Below the pieces are notes generated by a model. The model saw only the letters and a program-made list of their open reading frames with translations, made no database searches and was not told the origin of the DNA. The translations under genes and the position numbers were made by a program. Of a stretch of 64,000 nt of DNA, positions 1 to 8,911 are shown in pieces (position 1 is the stretch's first letter; each line of letters starts with the position of its first letter). Location: positions 2,574,501 to 2,638,500 of the forward strand of contig NZ_JARUBO010000005.1 of assembly GCF_029626235.1 (NCBI RefSeq), read 5' to 3'. Origin of the DNA: Micromonospora sp. WMMD1120. GTDB lineage: Bacteria; Actinomycetota; Actinomycetes; Mycobacteriales; Micromonosporaceae.

Positions 1-485
1 GTGTTGGCCGAGTCGGTGATGTACGCGACGCCGGCCTCGCCACGGCGCAGGTCGAAGCGGACGTCGTTGAGGTACGTCGTCGGCAGCGCCACGTCCGCCG
101 GAAAGGTGATGACCTGGGCCACCGTGTCGGTTTCCAGGTCGACACGGACCAGCTTCGGGCCGCCCGGCCTGGTGGGCCGGAACATCGGGCTGCCGGTGTC
201 CAGAACCCAGAGCCGGTCGGCCGGGTCCACCACGATGCTCTGCACCGACACGAACGCGCCCGCGTCGTCGTCGCCGGACGGGTCGTTCCACGCCTGGTCG
301 GGATAGGGCACCTCCTGACCGTCGCGCACTTCGACGACGGTGGCCGGAACCTCGTCCCCCCACTTCGGGAAGTTGACGAAGATCCGGCCCCGGTGCGAGA
401 CGCTCACCCCGGTCGGCATCGGGCCGGTAAAGGTGTGCACCAGCTCCAACTCGCCGAGCGGCTCGTCGCCGACCGGCCCGTTCAT
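1..485 (-). CDS. MRJP/yellow-family beta-propeller protein, C-terminus cut by the left edge
   Basis: About 161 N-terminal residues are visible. The ATG at 485 begins MNGPVGDEPLGELELV and the frame stays open to the window edge. The segment VDPADRLWVLDTG is typical of the major royal jelly protein / yellow family, which is related to SMP-30 beta-propellers. There is no signal peptide, so it is probably cytoplasmic. It is the last visible gene of the leftward galactonate operon, 124 bp downstream of the SMP-30 lactonase gene. A second lactonase-like or sugar-binding role is plausible but is inferred from position only. The ribosome binding site is weak, so the start is less certain than the family. 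Confidence 0.7.
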   Translation of the reverse strand, partial: MNGPVGDEPLGELELVHTFTGPMPTGVSVSHRGRIFVNFPKWGDEVPATVVEVRDGQEVPYPDQAWNDPSGDDDAGAFVSVQSIVVDPADRLWVLDTGSPMFRPTRPGGPKLVRVDLETDTVAQVITFPADVALPTTYLNDVRFDLRRGEAGVAYITDSAN

Positions 486-609
486 GACGCCCGTCCCACG
501 GTGCTCATCGTTCCCCCTGCCGGTCGGTTGCCGCGCTCCGACAACGGCTATTCCCGCCCGGCCGTCCGATATGCCTCGCGGTGGTCCGAGCCGGCGCTCA
601 GCGCTGGTG

Positions 610-1479
610 TCAGCGTGCCGGCACGGCGGGCAGGCCGGGGACCGGGACGTCCACAGCGAGCAGCGCTCCGTCCTCCCGGCCCGGCGTGTCCAGCCCCACC
701 CGTGCGGTGCCGACGAAGAGTCGACGCAGGTCGGGGCCGCCCAGGCAGATGCCGGCCGGTTGCCGGGCCGGGAGCCGGATCTCCCGGTCGAGAGTGCCGT
801 CGGGTCGGTAGCGGCGTACCGCGGCGCCGCCCCACAGCGCGATCCAGAGGTGCCCGGCCGCGTCGAGCGTCATGCCGTCCGGGCCGCCGTCGGCGGAGGG
901 CAACCGCAGGAACGGCTCGCGTCCGCTCAGCTCCCCGGTCGCCGGGTCGACGGTGAACCTGTCGATCTCGCCGCGCGGCGTGTCGGCCAGGTACATGGTG
1001 GTGCCGTCGGCGTCGAACGCCGGCCCGTTCGGAATGGTCAGCCCGGTCACCGCGGGCACCGGTGCCGCGCCCGGGGTGAGCCGGAACAGCGTGCCCTCGC
1101 CGGGCACCGCCGCGTACGTCATGCTGCCGGCCCAGAAACGGCCGTGCGGGTCGGCGACGGCGTCGTTCATCCGGGTGGGCTCGGCCGCGTCGCCGACCAG
1201 GTCGGCGACCGGTCGGGGCTCCCCGGTGGCGGGCAGCAGCGTGACGCCGGTGCCGGCGGCGGCCAGCCACGCACCGGGCCGGTCGGCCACCGGGGCGACC
1301 GCGCCCAGCGGTACGTCGAGCCGGCGCACCTCGCGCAGCGGGGCGGGGGCGTCGCCGTCGGTCTCCAGCAGTCGGCCGGCCAGCAGGTCGACGAGGACCA
1401 GGCGGTCGTCGACCCAGCGTAGGCCCTCGCCCAGCTCGAGCCGGTCGTCGCTCCAGACGGTCGGTTCGGTCAGCTCCAT
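610..1479 (-). CDS. SMP-30/gluconolactonase-family sugar lactonase
   Basis: A 289-aa protein of normal length for the SMP-30/LRE lactonase family, a six-bladed, metal-dependent beta-propeller. Family features include an early acidic residue (LGEGLRWVDDRLVLVD), the central IPNGPAFDADG region with the conserved Asn, and PDGMTLDAAGHLWIA with the conserved Asp ligand. These match metal-binding positions of gluconolactonases. In this operon it would open galactono-lactone made by the upstream dehydrogenase to galactonate. The ATG is preceded by GGGAGGAG at good spacing. It lies 21 bp after the kinase stop, so it is co-transcribed. The substrate is inferred from the dgoD neighbour. Confidence 0.85.
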   Translation of the reverse strand: MELTEPTVWSDDRLELGEGLRWVDDRLVLVDLLAGRLLETDGDAPAPLREVRRLDVPLGAVAPVADRPGAWLAAAGTGVTLLPATGEPRPVADLVGDAAEPTRMNDAVADPHGRFWAGSMTYAAVPGEGTLFRLTPGAAPVPAVTGLTIPNGPAFDADGTTMYLADTPRGEIDRFTVDPATGELSGREPFLRLPSADGGPDGMTLDAAGHLWIALWGGAAVRRYRPDGTLDREIRLPARQPAGICLGGPDLRRLFVGTARVGLDTPGREDGALLAVDVPVPGLPAVPAR

Positions 1480-1500
1480 TGTGGCTCCTCCCAGGGGTCG

Positions 1501-2442
1501 TCAGCGGACCGTACCGCCCGGCTCGTGGTCGAGCAGCGCCAACTCGTCGCGGCCGGGCAGGCCCTCCCAGTCGCCCCGGGTGGCGACAGCGAACGCGCCG
1601 GTGGTGACGGCCCGGTCCAGCCGGTCCGGTGCGTCGGCGCCGTCGAGCCAGCCGGAGAGCAGCCCGGCCACGAACGCGTCGCCCGCCCCGACGGTGTCCA
1701 CCACCGGCACCGTCCGGGCCGGGCGGTGGTCGGTGCCGGTGGCGCGGTGGCTGGTCGCCCCGCCGGCACCGTGCTTGACCACGACCTCGGTCACCCCGGC
1801 GGAGAGCACCGCCCGGACCGGGTCGGTCTCGTCCGAGAGCACGGCCAGCTCGTCGTCGGAGGCGATCACCAGGTCGATCGAGGGCAGCAGGGGTCGCAGC
1901 GCGGCGGCGGCCTCGGCCACCGACCAGAGCCGCTGCCGGTGGTTGACGTCCAGGCAGACGGTGCTGCCCGCCGCCCGGGCGCGGCGCACCGCCTCCACCA
2001 CCGCCCGGTACGGCTCCTCGCCGAGCGCGCAGGTGATGCCTGTGACGTGCAGCAGCCGGGGCGGTGCGCCGGGCGCGGCGAAGGCGCGGGCCACGTCCTG
2101 CGGGCCCAACCGGGAGCCGGCCGATCCGGCGCGGTGGTAGGTGACCCGGTTGATGTCGGCGACCCGGTTCTCGAAGAGGATCAGGCCGGTGGGCGCGGTG
2201 GCGTCGACCCGGGACCAGGTGAGGTCGACGTTCTCCGCGCGCAACGTGCGGCGGACCAGCTCGCCGGGCTCGTCGGCCCCGGTGACACCGACCCAGGCGG
2301 CTCGGTGACCGAGCCGGGCCAGGCCGATCGCCACGTTCGACTCGGACCCGGCGACGGAGATCCCGGCGGTGCCGCCCAGCCGCAGCGGGCCGGTGGTGCG
2401 GAAGGCCGCCATCGTCTCGCCGAGGGTGAGCAGGTCGATCAC
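1501..2442 (-). CDS. kdgK: PfkB-family 2-keto-3-deoxy sugar acid kinase
   Basis: A 313-aa ribokinase/PfkB-fold kinase. The N-terminus LLTLGETMAAF and the segment AGSESNVAIGLARLG are typical of 2-keto-3-deoxygluconate kinases. The second PfkB signature, DTVGAGDAFVAGLLSG, carries the catalytic Asp and the anion-hole glycines near residue 250. It should phosphorylate 2-keto-3-deoxy-galactonate (or -gluconate) using ATP in the cytoplasm. It overlaps the aldolase gene by 4 bp (ATGA), so translation is coupled to the next enzyme's substrate supply. E. coli DgoK belongs to another kinase fold, so this is a KdgK-type replacement in a galactonate operon. Discrimination between the C4 epimers cannot be read from sequence. 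Confidence 0.88.
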   Translation of the reverse strand: MIDLLTLGETMAAFRTTGPLRLGGTAGISVAGSESNVAIGLARLGHRAAWVGVTGADEPGELVRRTLRAENVDLTWSRVDATAPTGLILFENRVADINRVTYHRAGSAGSRLGPQDVARAFAAPGAPPRLLHVTGITCALGEEPYRAVVEAVRRARAAGSTVCLDVNHRQRLWSVAEAAAALRPLLPSIDLVIASDDELAVLSDETDPVRAVLSAGVTEVVVKHGAGGATSHRATGTDHRPARTVPVVDTVGAGDAFVAGLLSGWLDGADAPDRLDRAVTTGAFAVATRGDWEGLPGRDELALLDHEPGGTVR

Positions 2443-3062
2443 GGCCGGACCGCCGCGAGGAAGGCGGCGGCGCGCTCGCGCAGCGCCGCCGGGTCACCGC
2501 CCCGGACGGCGTCGCCGAGCAGCGGGGAGCCGACGCCGACCGCTGTCGCGCCCCGGTCGAGGTAGCGTCGCGCGCCGTCCGCGTCGACCCCGCCGACCGG
2601 CACGAACGGGGTGCCGGGGAACGGGTCCCGCAGCGCGCCGAGGTAGCCGGGGCCACCGAGGGAGGCGGGGAACAGCTTGACCGCCGTGGCGCCGCCATCG
2701 GTGGCCTGCACCACCTCGGTGGGGGTGAGGGCGCCGGCGAGGACCGGCAGCCCGAGCCGGCGGCCCTCGGCGAGGCTCGCCGCGAGGGCCGGGGTGACCA
2801 GGAAACCAGCGCCCGCGTCGGCCGCCGCGTGGGCGTCCTCGGCGCTGAGCACGGTGCCCGCGCCCAGGGCGAAACCCGGGCCGAGGGAGGCGCGGGCCCG
2901 CCGGATGGTGTCGAGCGCGTCGGCGCTGGTCAACGAGATCTCGACGAGCGCGACGCCGCTCTCGGCCAGGGTGAGCACGGCGGTCAGCGCCGCCGCCGGG
3001 TCCGGGCCGCGCACGATGGCCAGCAGCCGATGGGTACGCAGCTCGTCGAGCAGGTTCAGCAC
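2439..3062 (-). CDS. KDPG/KDPGal aldolase (class I, Eda/DgoA family)
   Basis: A 207-aa protein, the usual length of 2-dehydro-3-deoxy-phosphogluconate or -phosphogalactonate aldolases. Visible family features are LLAIVRG near the start, the catalytic Glu in VEISLTS, GAGTVLS, VTPAL, and the Schiff-base Lys in AVKLFPAS followed by the glycine-rich phosphate loop (VPVGGV). It splits KDPG or KDPGal into pyruvate and glyceraldehyde 3-phosphate. The start is a GTG at 3062, 8 bp after the mutarotase stop. It overlaps the kinase gene by 4 bp. The galactonate context favours the 6-phosphogalactonate substrate, but members of this family often accept both epimers. Confidence 0.87.
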   Translation of the reverse strand: MLNLLDELRTHRLLAIVRGPDPAAALTAVLTLAESGVALVEISLTSADALDTIRRARASLGPGFALGAGTVLSAEDAHAAADAGAGFLVTPALAASLAEGRRLGLPVLAGALTPTEVVQATDGGATAVKLFPASLGGPGYLGALRDPFPGTPFVPVGGVDADGARRYLDRGATAVGVGSPLLGDAVRGGDPAALRERAAAFLAAVRP

Positions 3063-3070
3063 GGGTGTCC

Positions 3071-3910
3071 TCAGTGGATGCGATGGGCGGAGATGGTGAG
3101 TCGCCAGGTGACCTCACCGGTTGGCGGCACGATCGCCGCGTCGGTGGGACCGGCGTCGGCCAGGTCGAAGGCGGCGCCGAGCATCGGCTCGACGCCCAGG
3201 CTGCGGTAGGGGGCGTCGGCCGGCCAGCCGCCCAGGTTGCGCCAGAGCGCGGTGCTGCGGGGCTGGCCGTCGCACTCCAGCTCCAGGGTCAGCCGGTCGG
3301 CGTCGTCGACCACCTCGACGCGGGGGCAGTCGAGCAGCACCGCACCGACCGCCGTGCCGTCGTCGGCGCCGAGGGTGTCCAGGGTCAGGCCGGCCGGGGA
3401 CGGCCACGGCCCGGTGAGCCACGGGGCGCCGGTCGGCCAGGTGCCCGCCGGCAGCAGCGCGGCGGCCTCCGGGTGCAGCCGGGTCGGGGTGCCGGTGGGC
3501 GCGACGAGACGGGCGGCGGGGGAGAGGCCGAGCAGGGCGTGCGCGGCCCAGACGAAGCGGTGCCCCGGGTCGGCGGCGAGCCGGTAGTCGGCCACCACAA
3601 CGCCGTCCGCGTCGGTGATCCGGCGGCTCAGCGTGAAGGTCGGCCGCTGGACGACCACGGTGCCCGGCCCGGCGGAGCGCCACGGTCGCGACCACACCTC
3701 ACCGTGGTCCGGCTCGCCGCGCACTGTCGGCAGGCACTCCTCCAGCCCACCGGCGTCGACGAACGCGTCCCCGGGGCGTACCTCGTCCCGGCCGGGTCGC
3801 GGGCCGCGCCAGAGCCACTCCCGGCCGCCGCCGCGCAGGCTCGTCCACCGTGCGCCGTGCGCCGCGTCGTACGCCACCCGCAGCGCCACCGGCCTCGCGT
3901 CGGTCACCAC
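3071..3910 (-). CDS. Aldose 1-epimerase-like (galactose mutarotase fold) protein
   Basis: A 279-aa protein resembling the galactose mutarotase-like beta-sandwich. It has an N-terminal GARWTSLRGGGREWLW strand, a glycine/glutamate block (FVDAGGLEECLPTV), a His-containing segment and a late RSLGVEPMLGAAFD motif. It may interconvert anomers of galactose to supply the dehydrogenase, but the classical catalytic His/Glu pair is not obvious by eye. The GTG start at 3910 lies inside the end of dgoD (7-bp overlap), indicating translational coupling. Alternative: a mutarotase-fold protein of unknown sugar-binding function. Confidence 0.7.
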   Translation of the reverse strand: MVTDARPVALRVAYDAAHGARWTSLRGGGREWLWRGPRPGRDEVRPGDAFVDAGGLEECLPTVRGEPDHGEVWSRPWRSAGPGTVVVQRPTFTLSRRITDADGVVVADYRLAADPGHRFVWAAHALLGLSPAARLVAPTGTPTRLHPEAAALLPAGTWPTGAPWLTGPWPSPAGLTLDTLGADDGTAVGAVLLDCPRVEVVDDADRLTLELECDGQPRSTALWRNLGGWPADAPYRSLGVEPMLGAAFDLADAGPTDAAIVPPTGEVTWRLTISAHRIH

Positions 3911-5049
3911 TCGGCGAACGACCCGTCGGTGTGCCGCCAGACGGGGTTGCGCCAGGCGTGTGGGGTCTGGGCGGCCTTGCGGACCGCCGCCTCGTCAACG
4001 GTGATGCCCAACCCGGGCCGGTCGAACCGGGCGATGTGCCCGTCCACGAACCGGAACGGCTCCCTGTCGAGCAGATAGTCGAGCAGTTCCGAACCCGCGT
4101 TGTAGTGGATGCCGATGCTCTGCTCCTGGATCAGGAAGTTCGGCGTCGCGAAGGCCACCTGGAGGCTGGCCGCCAGCGAGATCGGGCCGAGTGGGCAGTG
4201 CGGGGCGAGCAGCGCGCCGTACGTCTCGGCCAGCGCGGCGATCCGGCGGACCTCGGAGATCCCGCCGGCGTGCGACAGGTCCGGTTGGACCACGGTGACC
4301 CCGGCCTGCAACGGGCCGAGGAACTCGGAGCGGCCGTAGAGCCGTTCGCCGGTGGCCACCGGGATCGGCGTGCTGGCGACGATGTCGCCCAGGTGGTGGG
4401 CCTGGTCGGGCAGGACCGGCTCCTCCACGAAGAAGGGGCGCAGGGCGGTCAGCTCGGGCAGGATCCGGCGGACCGCGGCCAGCCCGGCCCGGCCGTGGAA
4501 GTCCAGCGCGATGTCCCGGTCCGGGCCGAGGGCCTCGCGGGCGGCGGCGACCCGGCCGATGATCGCGTCCACCTCGGCCGAGGTGGGGATCGGGGAGAGC
4601 TGCCCGCAGGCGTTCATCTTGACCCCGGTGAGACCGGCGGCGGCCTGCGCGGCGGCGGCGTCGGCCACCTCGTCGGGCTCGTCGCCGCCGATCCACGAGT
4701 AGACCCGCACCCGGTCGCGGACCGGCCCGCCGAGCAGCGCGTGCACCGGAGCGCCGTACGCCTGCCCGGCGATGTCCCAGAGCGCCTGGTCGAGGCCGGC
4801 GACAGCGCTGGAGAGGATCGGGCCACCCCGGTAGAAGCCGCCCTTGGTGAGCACCTGCCAGTGCTGCTCGATCCGCAGCGGGTCCGCGCCGATCAGGTAT
4901 TCGGCGAGCACCGCGACCGCGCTGCGCACCACCTCGGCGCGGCCCTCGACCACCGGCTCACCCCACCCGACCAGCCCTTCGTCGGTCTCCACCCGGCAGA
5001 ACAACCACCGTGGCGCGACCAGGAAGGTCTCGATCCGCTCGATCTTCAC
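3904..5049 (-). CDS. dgoD: D-galactonate dehydratase (enolase superfamily)
   Basis: A 381-aa mandelate-racemase-group enolase-superfamily enzyme. It follows the E. coli DgoD pattern along its length: PPRW-like PRWLFCRVETDEGLVGWGE start, GGFYRGGPIL, ALDFHGR (Asp metal ligand plus catalytic His), FVEEPV (Glu ligand), TGERLYGR (Glu ligand), APHCPLGP (catalytic His) and IQEQSIGIHYN. The C-terminus RNPVWRHTDGSFAEW is near-identical in pattern to DgoD. It dehydrates D-galactonate to 2-keto-3-deoxygalactonate with Mg2+. It overlaps the upstream regulator gene by 4 bp. This is the gene that defines the pathway of the operon. Confidence 0.95.
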   Translation of the reverse strand: MKIERIETFLVAPRWLFCRVETDEGLVGWGEPVVEGRAEVVRSAVAVLAEYLIGADPLRIEQHWQVLTKGGFYRGGPILSSAVAGLDQALWDIAGQAYGAPVHALLGGPVRDRVRVYSWIGGDEPDEVADAAAAQAAAGLTGVKMNACGQLSPIPTSAEVDAIIGRVAAAREALGPDRDIALDFHGRAGLAAVRRILPELTALRPFFVEEPVLPDQAHHLGDIVASTPIPVATGERLYGRSEFLGPLQAGVTVVQPDLSHAGGISEVRRIAALAETYGALLAPHCPLGPISLAASLQVAFATPNFLIQEQSIGIHYNAGSELLDYLLDREPFRFVDGHIARFDRPGLGITVDEAAVRKAAQTPHAWRNPVWRHTDGSFAEW

Positions 5050-5756
5050 TGACTGCCCCTTCGTCCCCGTGCCTTCTCGACGTCGCGGACCGCCTTGTTC
5101 AGCAACTCACGCATCGCGGTCTCGGCCGCCGTCTCGTCCCGCCCGCGTAGCGCGTCGACCACAGCGCGGTGGCTGGGCACCGGGTCGTCGTGCGCGGTGC
5201 CGCCGTGCACCAGGCGGTCCCGTTCGGCGAGCCCGGTCTCCATCACCACCTCCATCCGCTCCAACAGCTCGTTGTGGGTGGCGGCGAGCAGCGCGCGGTG
5301 GAAGGCGAGGTCGGCCGCTGTGGCGGCGGCGGGGTCCCCGTCGGCCTCGGCCATCTCGGTGAGGGCCTGGTCCAGGGCGGCCAGGTCGCCGTCCGTGGCC
5401 CGGGTGGCGGCCAGCCGGGCGGCGGCCGGTTCGATGATGGCGCGCACCTCGTGCAGTTGGTCGAGCAACCGCTGGTCGGTGCCCTCGGCGAACTGCCAGC
5501 GGATCACGTCACCGTCGAGCAGGTTCCAGTCCGCCCGGGGCCGGACGAAGGTGCCGCGCTTCTGCCGGGCGTCGACGATGCCCTTGGCGGAGAGGACCTT
5601 CAGCGCCTCGCGGAGCGCGGTCAGGCTGACGTCGAACTCCTCCTGCAACGCGACCAGGTTGAGGGTCGCGCCGGCGGCGATCTCACCGGTGAGGATGCGA
5701 CGGGCGATCGTCTCGACGGTCTGCCCGTGGATGCCGCGGCGTGCGTACTGTGCCAA
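5046..5756 (-). CDS. GntR-family (FCD subfamily) transcriptional regulator
   Basis: A 236-aa regulator with an N-terminal winged HTH (residues ~8-75; LNLVALQEEFDVSLTALREAL then GTFVRP) and a C-terminal all-helical FCD ligand domain. Putative metal-binding residues are visible in DLAFHRALL and SHRAVVDAL. It is probably the sugar-acid-responsive repressor of this locus, comparable in role to DgoR. The start is a rare TTG at 5756, chosen because an AGGAG lies just upstream and the HTH begins immediately after. It sits between the SDR gene and dgoD within the operon, implying autoregulation. Likely operator: the divergent region 6551-6696. Confidence 0.88.
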   Translation of the reverse strand: MAQYARRGIHGQTVETIARRILTGEIAAGATLNLVALQEEFDVSLTALREALKVLSAKGIVDARQKRGTFVRPRADWNLLDGDVIRWQFAEGTDQRLLDQLHEVRAIIEPAAARLAATRATDGDLAALDQALTEMAEADGDPAAATAADLAFHRALLAATHNELLERMEVVMETGLAERDRLVHGGTAHDDPVPSHRAVVDALRGRDETAAETAMRELLNKAVRDVEKARGRRGSQ

Positions 5757-5791
5757 TGCTCCTGGCCTTTTCGCTGGTCGGTATCGATCTC

Positions 5792-6550
5792 TCAGGCCGA
5801 GGCTTTCACCGCTGTCCAGCCACCGTCCACCACGAGACTCGCGCCGGTGACGTAGGCGGCGTCCGGTGAGGCGAGGAAGGCGATCGTCGCGGCCACCTCG
5901 TCCGGGGTGCCGAAGCGCTTGGCCACCGTCTCCGCGACGCTACGCCGGCGGTCCTCTTCGGACACGTCGGCCCAGGCGGCGGTGAGGATCGGCCCGGGCA
6001 GCACGGTGTTGACCCGCACCTGTGGGCCGTACTCCACGGCGAGCTGGCGACCGAGCGCGACCAGGCCGCCCTTGGCCGCGGCGTACGCGGGGCGTCCGGG
6101 CAGCCCGACCAGCGCGTGCACCGAGGAGATCAGCACCACCGCGCCCGAGCGCGCCCGCAGGTCGTCCAGGCAGGCGCGGACGCCGAGGAAGGAGCCGGTG
6201 AGGCTGACCCCGAGCTGCTGGTCCCAGGACTCTCGGCTGGTCTGGTGCGCGGGGGCCACCCGCACCGCGTAGGCGCTGCTGACCAGGATGTCGACCGGGC
6301 CGAGGTGTGCGCGGGTGGCGGCGACGGCAGCCGTCCAGTCGGCTTCGTCGCTGACGTCACCCGTCACGGACAGTGCCCGGCCGCCGTTGGTTGTCAACTC
6401 GTCGGCCAGCGGGGTCGGGTCGGCGACGTCGAAGAGCGTGACGGCGGCACCCTCGGCGGCGAGGCGTCGGGCGGTGGCCGCGCCGATTCCGCCCATCGCG
6501 CCGGTGACCAGCGCGTTCTTGCCTTCTAACCGGCGCATAGGCTGATCCAC
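5792..6550 (-). CDS. SDR-family sugar dehydrogenase (probable galactose dehydrogenase)
   Basis: A 252-aa classical short-chain dehydrogenase. It has the cofactor loop TGAMGGIGAATARRL, catalytic Ser in VLISSVHALVG, catalytic YAAAK, and the C-terminal YVTGASLVVDGGW signature. An Asp after beta-2 (LFDVAD) suggests NAD rather than NADP. It is the first gene of the leftward operon. Since the operon otherwise begins from galactonate, it is the best candidate for oxidising galactose to galactonolactone. That substrate is inferred from context. The GTG at 6550 is used because a G-rich Shine-Dalgarno precedes it. An ATG at 6538 is the alternative. Confidence 0.85.
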   Translation of the reverse strand: MDQPMRRLEGKNALVTGAMGGIGAATARRLAAEGAAVTLFDVADPTPLADELTTNGGRALSVTGDVSDEADWTAAVAATRAHLGPVDILVSSAYAVRVAPAHQTSRESWDQQLGVSLTGSFLGVRACLDDLRARSGAVVLISSVHALVGLPGRPAYAAAKGGLVALGRQLAVEYGPQVRVNTVLPGPILTAAWADVSEEDRRRSVAETVAKRFGTPDEVAATIAFLASPDAAYVTGASLVVDGGWTAVKASA

Positions 6551-6696
6551 CTGACCCCCGCCTTGATCTCAACTAACCATTAATTACGAAGATATCTTGA
6601 CAGTCGGCGACGGCCGATGCAACCTTCTGGTCACAGCATTCACATGGACGACACATCGCGCGGTGACGCTGAGTGTCGTAGAGGAAGGGATACCTC
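6551..6696. promoter_or_regulatory. Divergent promoter/operator region of the galactoside locus
   Basis: A 146-bp region between the catabolic operon (leftward) and the ABC transporter operon (rightward). It is clearly more A+T-rich than its surroundings at 6571-6600. The perfect palindrome AAGATATCTT (6589-6598) overlaps a TTGACA (-35-like, 6597-6602) facing the transporter. A repressor bound there could block both directions. The adjacent AACTAACCATTAATTACG segment may hold the GntR/FCD half-sites. The assignment of a specific regulator is inference. Confidence 0.5.
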
Positions 6697-7992
6697 GTGA
6701 GCGACTTCGACCCCGGTCGCCGGCGATTCCTTGGCCACCTCGGGCTCGCCGGCCTGGGCGCGCTCGGCGCCAGCTCGTTCCTCAGCGCGTGCGCCAGCTC
6801 CGCCAGCGGGCCGGCGACGGGCGGCGGCTCGGGCGCGGTCACGATCCAGTCCAACCTCTCCTCGCCGCAGGCCAAGGCGGCGATGGAGAAGTTGATCGAA
6901 AACTTCAACACGCAGGGCAAGGGCACGGCGAGCCTGAACACCATCGCCTCGGAGACCTTCCGGACCCAGCTGCCGACCTACCTGACCTCGGCGAACCCGC
7001 CGGACCTCTACACCTGGTACGCGGGCTCGGTCGCCAACGACTACGCCAGCAAGAACCTTCTGCTGGACGTCTCCGAGGTCTGGAAGTCGCTCGGGGACTA
7101 CCCGCAGTCGCTGCGCACCCTCTCCACCGACGCCAGCGGCAAGCAGATCTTCGTGCCGATGAACAACTACTGGTGGGGCTTCTTCTACCGCAAGTCCAAC
7201 TTCGCCAAGTGGGGCGTACAGGAGCCGCAGACCTGGGCCGACTTCCTGGCGCTCTGCGAGACGCTGAAGAGCAAGGGCGTGCCGCCGATCGGCATCGGCC
7301 TCGGCGACACCCCGTGGGTGGCCTCGGCCTGGTTCGACTACCTCAACATCCGGATCAACGGCGCGCCGTTCCACCGCGAACTGCTCGCCGGCAAGCAGCG
7401 CTTCGACGACCCGAAGGTCAAGGCGGTCTTCACCCGCTGGCGCGAGGTCCTGCCCTACTTCGACCCCAAGGGCAAGGCGTACCCGTTCCAGGAGGCGACC
7501 ACCGCGCTGCTGGCCGGCAAGACCGGCATGTTCCTGATCGGCACGTTCTTCGCCGACGCGGCGCCCAAGGACGCCCTCGGCGACCTGGACTTCTTCCGGT
7601 TCCCGATCATCGACCCGGCGGTCCCGCTGGCCGAGGAGGCGCCGACGGACGGCTTCTTCGCCAGCGCGAAGACCGCCAACCCGACCGGCGCCAAGGCCCT
7701 GCTGACCTACCTGGCCGGGGTCGAGGCGCAGGAGGCGTACGTCAAGGCCAGCTCCGGCATCGTGCTGCCGGCCAACCCCAAGGCCAAGGCGTCCGACTCG
7801 CCGCTGGTGGTCAAGGGCAAGGCGATGCTGAACGAGGCCAAGGAGCTGACCCAGTTCTTCAACCGCGACTCCAGCGACGCGCTCCAGCCCACCGCCGACA
7901 CCGCGCTCACCAAGTTCATGGACAAGCCGGACCAGATCGACGCGATCCTGCGAGAGTGGCAGGCCGGCGCCGAGAAGGTCTTCAAGGGCTGA
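6697..7992 (+). CDS. ABC sugar transporter, substrate-binding lipoprotein (CUT1)
   Basis: A 431-aa extracellular solute-binding protein of family 1. The N-terminus has three Arg followed by FLGHLGLAG (Tat-like) and ends in a lipobox (FLSAC, Cys32), so it is exported and lipid-anchored. The mature domain carries typical TWADFLALCETLKSKG and ALLAGKTGMFLIG segments of sugar-binding proteins. The GTG at 6697 follows GAGGAAGGG. It binds the imported oligosaccharide. The two downstream alpha-galactosidases suggest alpha-galactosides (melibiose/raffinose type), which is inference. Confidence 0.93.
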   Translation: MSDFDPGRRRFLGHLGLAGLGALGASSFLSACASSASGPATGGGSGAVTIQSNLSSPQAKAAMEKLIENFNTQGKGTASLNTIASETFRTQLPTYLTSANPPDLYTWYAGSVANDYASKNLLLDVSEVWKSLGDYPQSLRTLSTDASGKQIFVPMNNYWWGFFYRKSNFAKWGVQEPQTWADFLALCETLKSKGVPPIGIGLGDTPWVASAWFDYLNIRINGAPFHRELLAGKQRFDDPKVKAVFTRWREVLPYFDPKGKAYPFQEATTALLAGKTGMFLIGTFFADAAPKDALGDLDFFRFPIIDPAVPLAEEAPTDGFFASAKTANPTGAKALLTYLAGVEAQEAYVKASSGIVLPANPKAKASDSPLVVKGKAMLNEAKELTQFFNRDSSDALQPTADTALTKFMDKPDQIDAILREWQAGAEKVFKG

Positions 7993-7993
7993 C

Positions 7994-8911
7994 GTGACAG
8001 CAACGACCTCCACGACCTCGGTCACCCCCATCCAGCGGCGGCGACGGTCGGCCCGACTGTCGCCGCTGCTGGTGGCGTTCGTCCTCGTACCCTTCGCGGT
8101 GGAGAGCGTCTGGGTCTTCTGGCCGGCGCTACAGGGTTTCTGGTTCTCGCTCACCCGCTGGGACGGGATGACGTCGCCGACCTTCGTCGGCGCCGACAAC
8201 TACGTCGAGCTGGCCGGCGACGCCACCTTCCGGGGCGCGCTGGTCAACACCGTGATCTGGCTGGTGCTCTTCGGCGGCCTCTCCGTGCTCGGCGGTTTCG
8301 GCATGGCGCTGCTGTTGCAGAAGGAGCGGCGGGGCGTCGGGTTCTACCGGGCCGCGCTCTTCACCCCGGTGGTGTTCTCACTGGTGGTGACCGCGCTGGT
8401 CTGGCGGGTCTTCTACCAGCCAGACGGCATAGCCGACACCGTGCTGCGGGCGGTCGGGCTGGAGCACCTGATCCGGCCCTGGCTCGCCGACCCGCAGACC
8501 GCCCTGTACGCGGTGATCCTGCCCGCCCTGTGGCGGCAGATCGGGTACGTGATGGTGCTCTTCCTGGCCGGGCTGAAGGCGATCGACCCGGCGCTGCACG
8601 AGGCGGCCCGGATGGACGGCGCCAACTCCTGGCAGCGGCTGCGCCACGTCACCATCCCCCAGCTCAAGGGGGTCAACGCCGTCGTGCTCTCGGTCATCGT
8701 GATCGACTCGCTGCGCTCGTTCGACATTGTCTGGTCGCTGACCAAAGGCGGCCCGTACCACTCGTCGGAGCTGCTCAGCACCTACATGTACTCGACCGCG
8801 TTCCAGAGTCTGCGGTTGGGCTACGCCTCCGCGATCGCCGTCGTGATCTTCGTGCTCGCGTTGGCCGTCATCCTCGGCTACCTGGTCCGCGCGTTCCGGG
8901 AGGAAGCCTGA
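7994..8911 (+). CDS. ABC sugar transporter permease 1 (MalF/UgpA type)
   Basis: A 305-aa inner-membrane permease with about six transmembrane segments. It carries the cytoplasmic EAA loop (EAARMDGANSWQRL, around residue 200) that docks the ATPase. The GTG start at 7994 lies directly after the binding-protein stop. It shares one base with permease 2 (TGATG). No ATPase gene follows, which is usual for actinobacterial CUT1 systems energised by a shared MsiK-type ATPase encoded elsewhere. Confidence 0.93.
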   Translation: MTATTSTTSVTPIQRRRRSARLSPLLVAFVLVPFAVESVWVFWPALQGFWFSLTRWDGMTSPTFVGADNYVELAGDATFRGALVNTVIWLVLFGGLSVLGGFGMALLLQKERRGVGFYRAALFTPVVFSLVVTALVWRVFYQPDGIADTVLRAVGLEHLIRPWLADPQTALYAVILPALWRQIGYVMVLFLAGLKAIDPALHEAARMDGANSWQRLRHVTIPQLKGVNAVVLSVIVIDSLRSFDIVWSLTKGGPYHSSELLSTYMYSTAFQSLRLGYASAIAVVIFVLALAVILGYLVRAFREEA

